From CAZPAH01 sp964584495 (GTDB lineage Bacteria; Krumholzibacteriota; Krumholzibacteriia; Krumholzibacteriales; Krumholzibacteriaceae), in contig CAZPAH010000018.1 in assembly GCA_964584495.1 (NCBI GenBank), forward strand, positions 1 to 32,644: a stretch of DNA of 32,644 bases, given 5' to 3'. The notes beneath the pieces are model-generated. The model saw only the letters and a program-made list of their open reading frames with translations. It searched no databases and was not told where the DNA came from. Of this stretch, positions 32,419 to 32,644 are shown piece after piece. The stretch's first letter is position 1. Every line of letters starts with the position of its first letter. The position numbers were made by a program, and so were the translations under genes.

Positions 32419-32644
32419 TTACTGACCTTTTTTACGTTTCGTATCGGACTTCTTTACCGGCGCGGTCTTGGCCGGCTCCGGAGCTTTTTTCCTGGGCGTC
32501 AGCACCTCGCGCTCGATCCTGGGTGAATGCTTATCGACCTTGCGCTTTTCCTTGTCCGGCTGGACCATCTCCTTCAAGAGCTTCTACCTGGGTCTAACAA
32601 CTGTCTTCTGAGTCGAAGCCACCCGCGGAAGAATATTAGAATCT
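32419..32644 (-). CDS. Lysine-rich protein C-terminus at the window edge, with in-frame TAG
   Basis: On the minus strand a 49-residue frame starts at ATG 32568 (AAGGAG directly before it, too close for a normal spacing) and ends at TAA 32419-32421. It is highly charged (DKEKRKVDKH, RKKAPEPAKTAPVKKSD). The same frame is open upstream to the window edge except for a TAG at 32584-32586. It is probably the low-complexity tail of a larger gene that begins outside the window, or its decayed end. I cannot name the family. Confidence 0.35.

Noticed and set aside
1..32644. CRISPR array, tRNA, rRNA, insertion sequence or phage genes
   Set aside because: I looked for regular repeats with spacers, tRNA-like arms and transposase or integrase motifs and saw none.

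Overview
The window is about 32.6 kb of ordinary-density bacterial chromosome. I see no rRNA, tRNA, CRISPR array, transposase or phage gene. The host is probably an uncultured member of the FCB superphylum or a neighbour (the type of Krumholzibacteriota, Eisenbacteria, Zixibacteria or Latescibacterota). This is inferred from three things: two secreted proteins ending in a PNPFNP-type C-terminal sorting/FlgD-like domain, a Ser/Thr kinase fused to TolB-like and TPR modules, and a large orphan FtsX/MacB-type permease. The ferredoxin-dependent 2-oxoacid oxidoreductase (korAB) and two radical SAM enzymes suggest anaerobic or low-oxygen metabolism. No name can be fixed without a database search.

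Left part (1-5 kb): a truncated GT4 glycosyltransferase, an SGNH hydrolase-MFS exporter pair, a small DUF378 membrane protein, and a compact sulfur module (TusA-like carrier plus a YeeE/YedE transporter split into two overlapping genes). From 5 to 11 kb on the minus strand: two tandem B12-domain radical SAM enzymes, then korA-korB. This run is followed by an RRM RNA-binding protein gene with stable hairpins behind it.

Middle (11.9-23.6 kb): a PhzF-family protein, a secreted arylsulfotransferase-like protein, and a seven-repeat beta-propeller protein whose stop codon abuts that of the arylsulfotransferase. Next come a membrane Ser/Thr kinase with TolB-like and TPR domains, a small secreted protein of unknown function, a LolA-like secreted protein, and an orphan FtsX/MacB permease.

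Right part (23.7-32.6 kb): a mostly contiguous minus-strand run of envelope and stress genes, hdeD-like, Mg-type P-ATPase, YbhN-like, BI-1-like, M50 protease with CBS domains, and gpmA. Divergent from it is a YfdX-family gene with a structured leader and a good terminator, then a broken MscS-type channel gene with an in-frame TAG and a frameshift. The edge holds a lysine-rich gene fragment whose frame also contains a TAG. The grouping suggests an envelope/acid/osmotic stress neighbourhood. I found no clearly new defence or mobile system. The best leads are the tandem radical SAM-korAB block, the split YeeE-TusA module, the tagged arylsulfotransferase, and the stress cluster with its structured yfdX leader.
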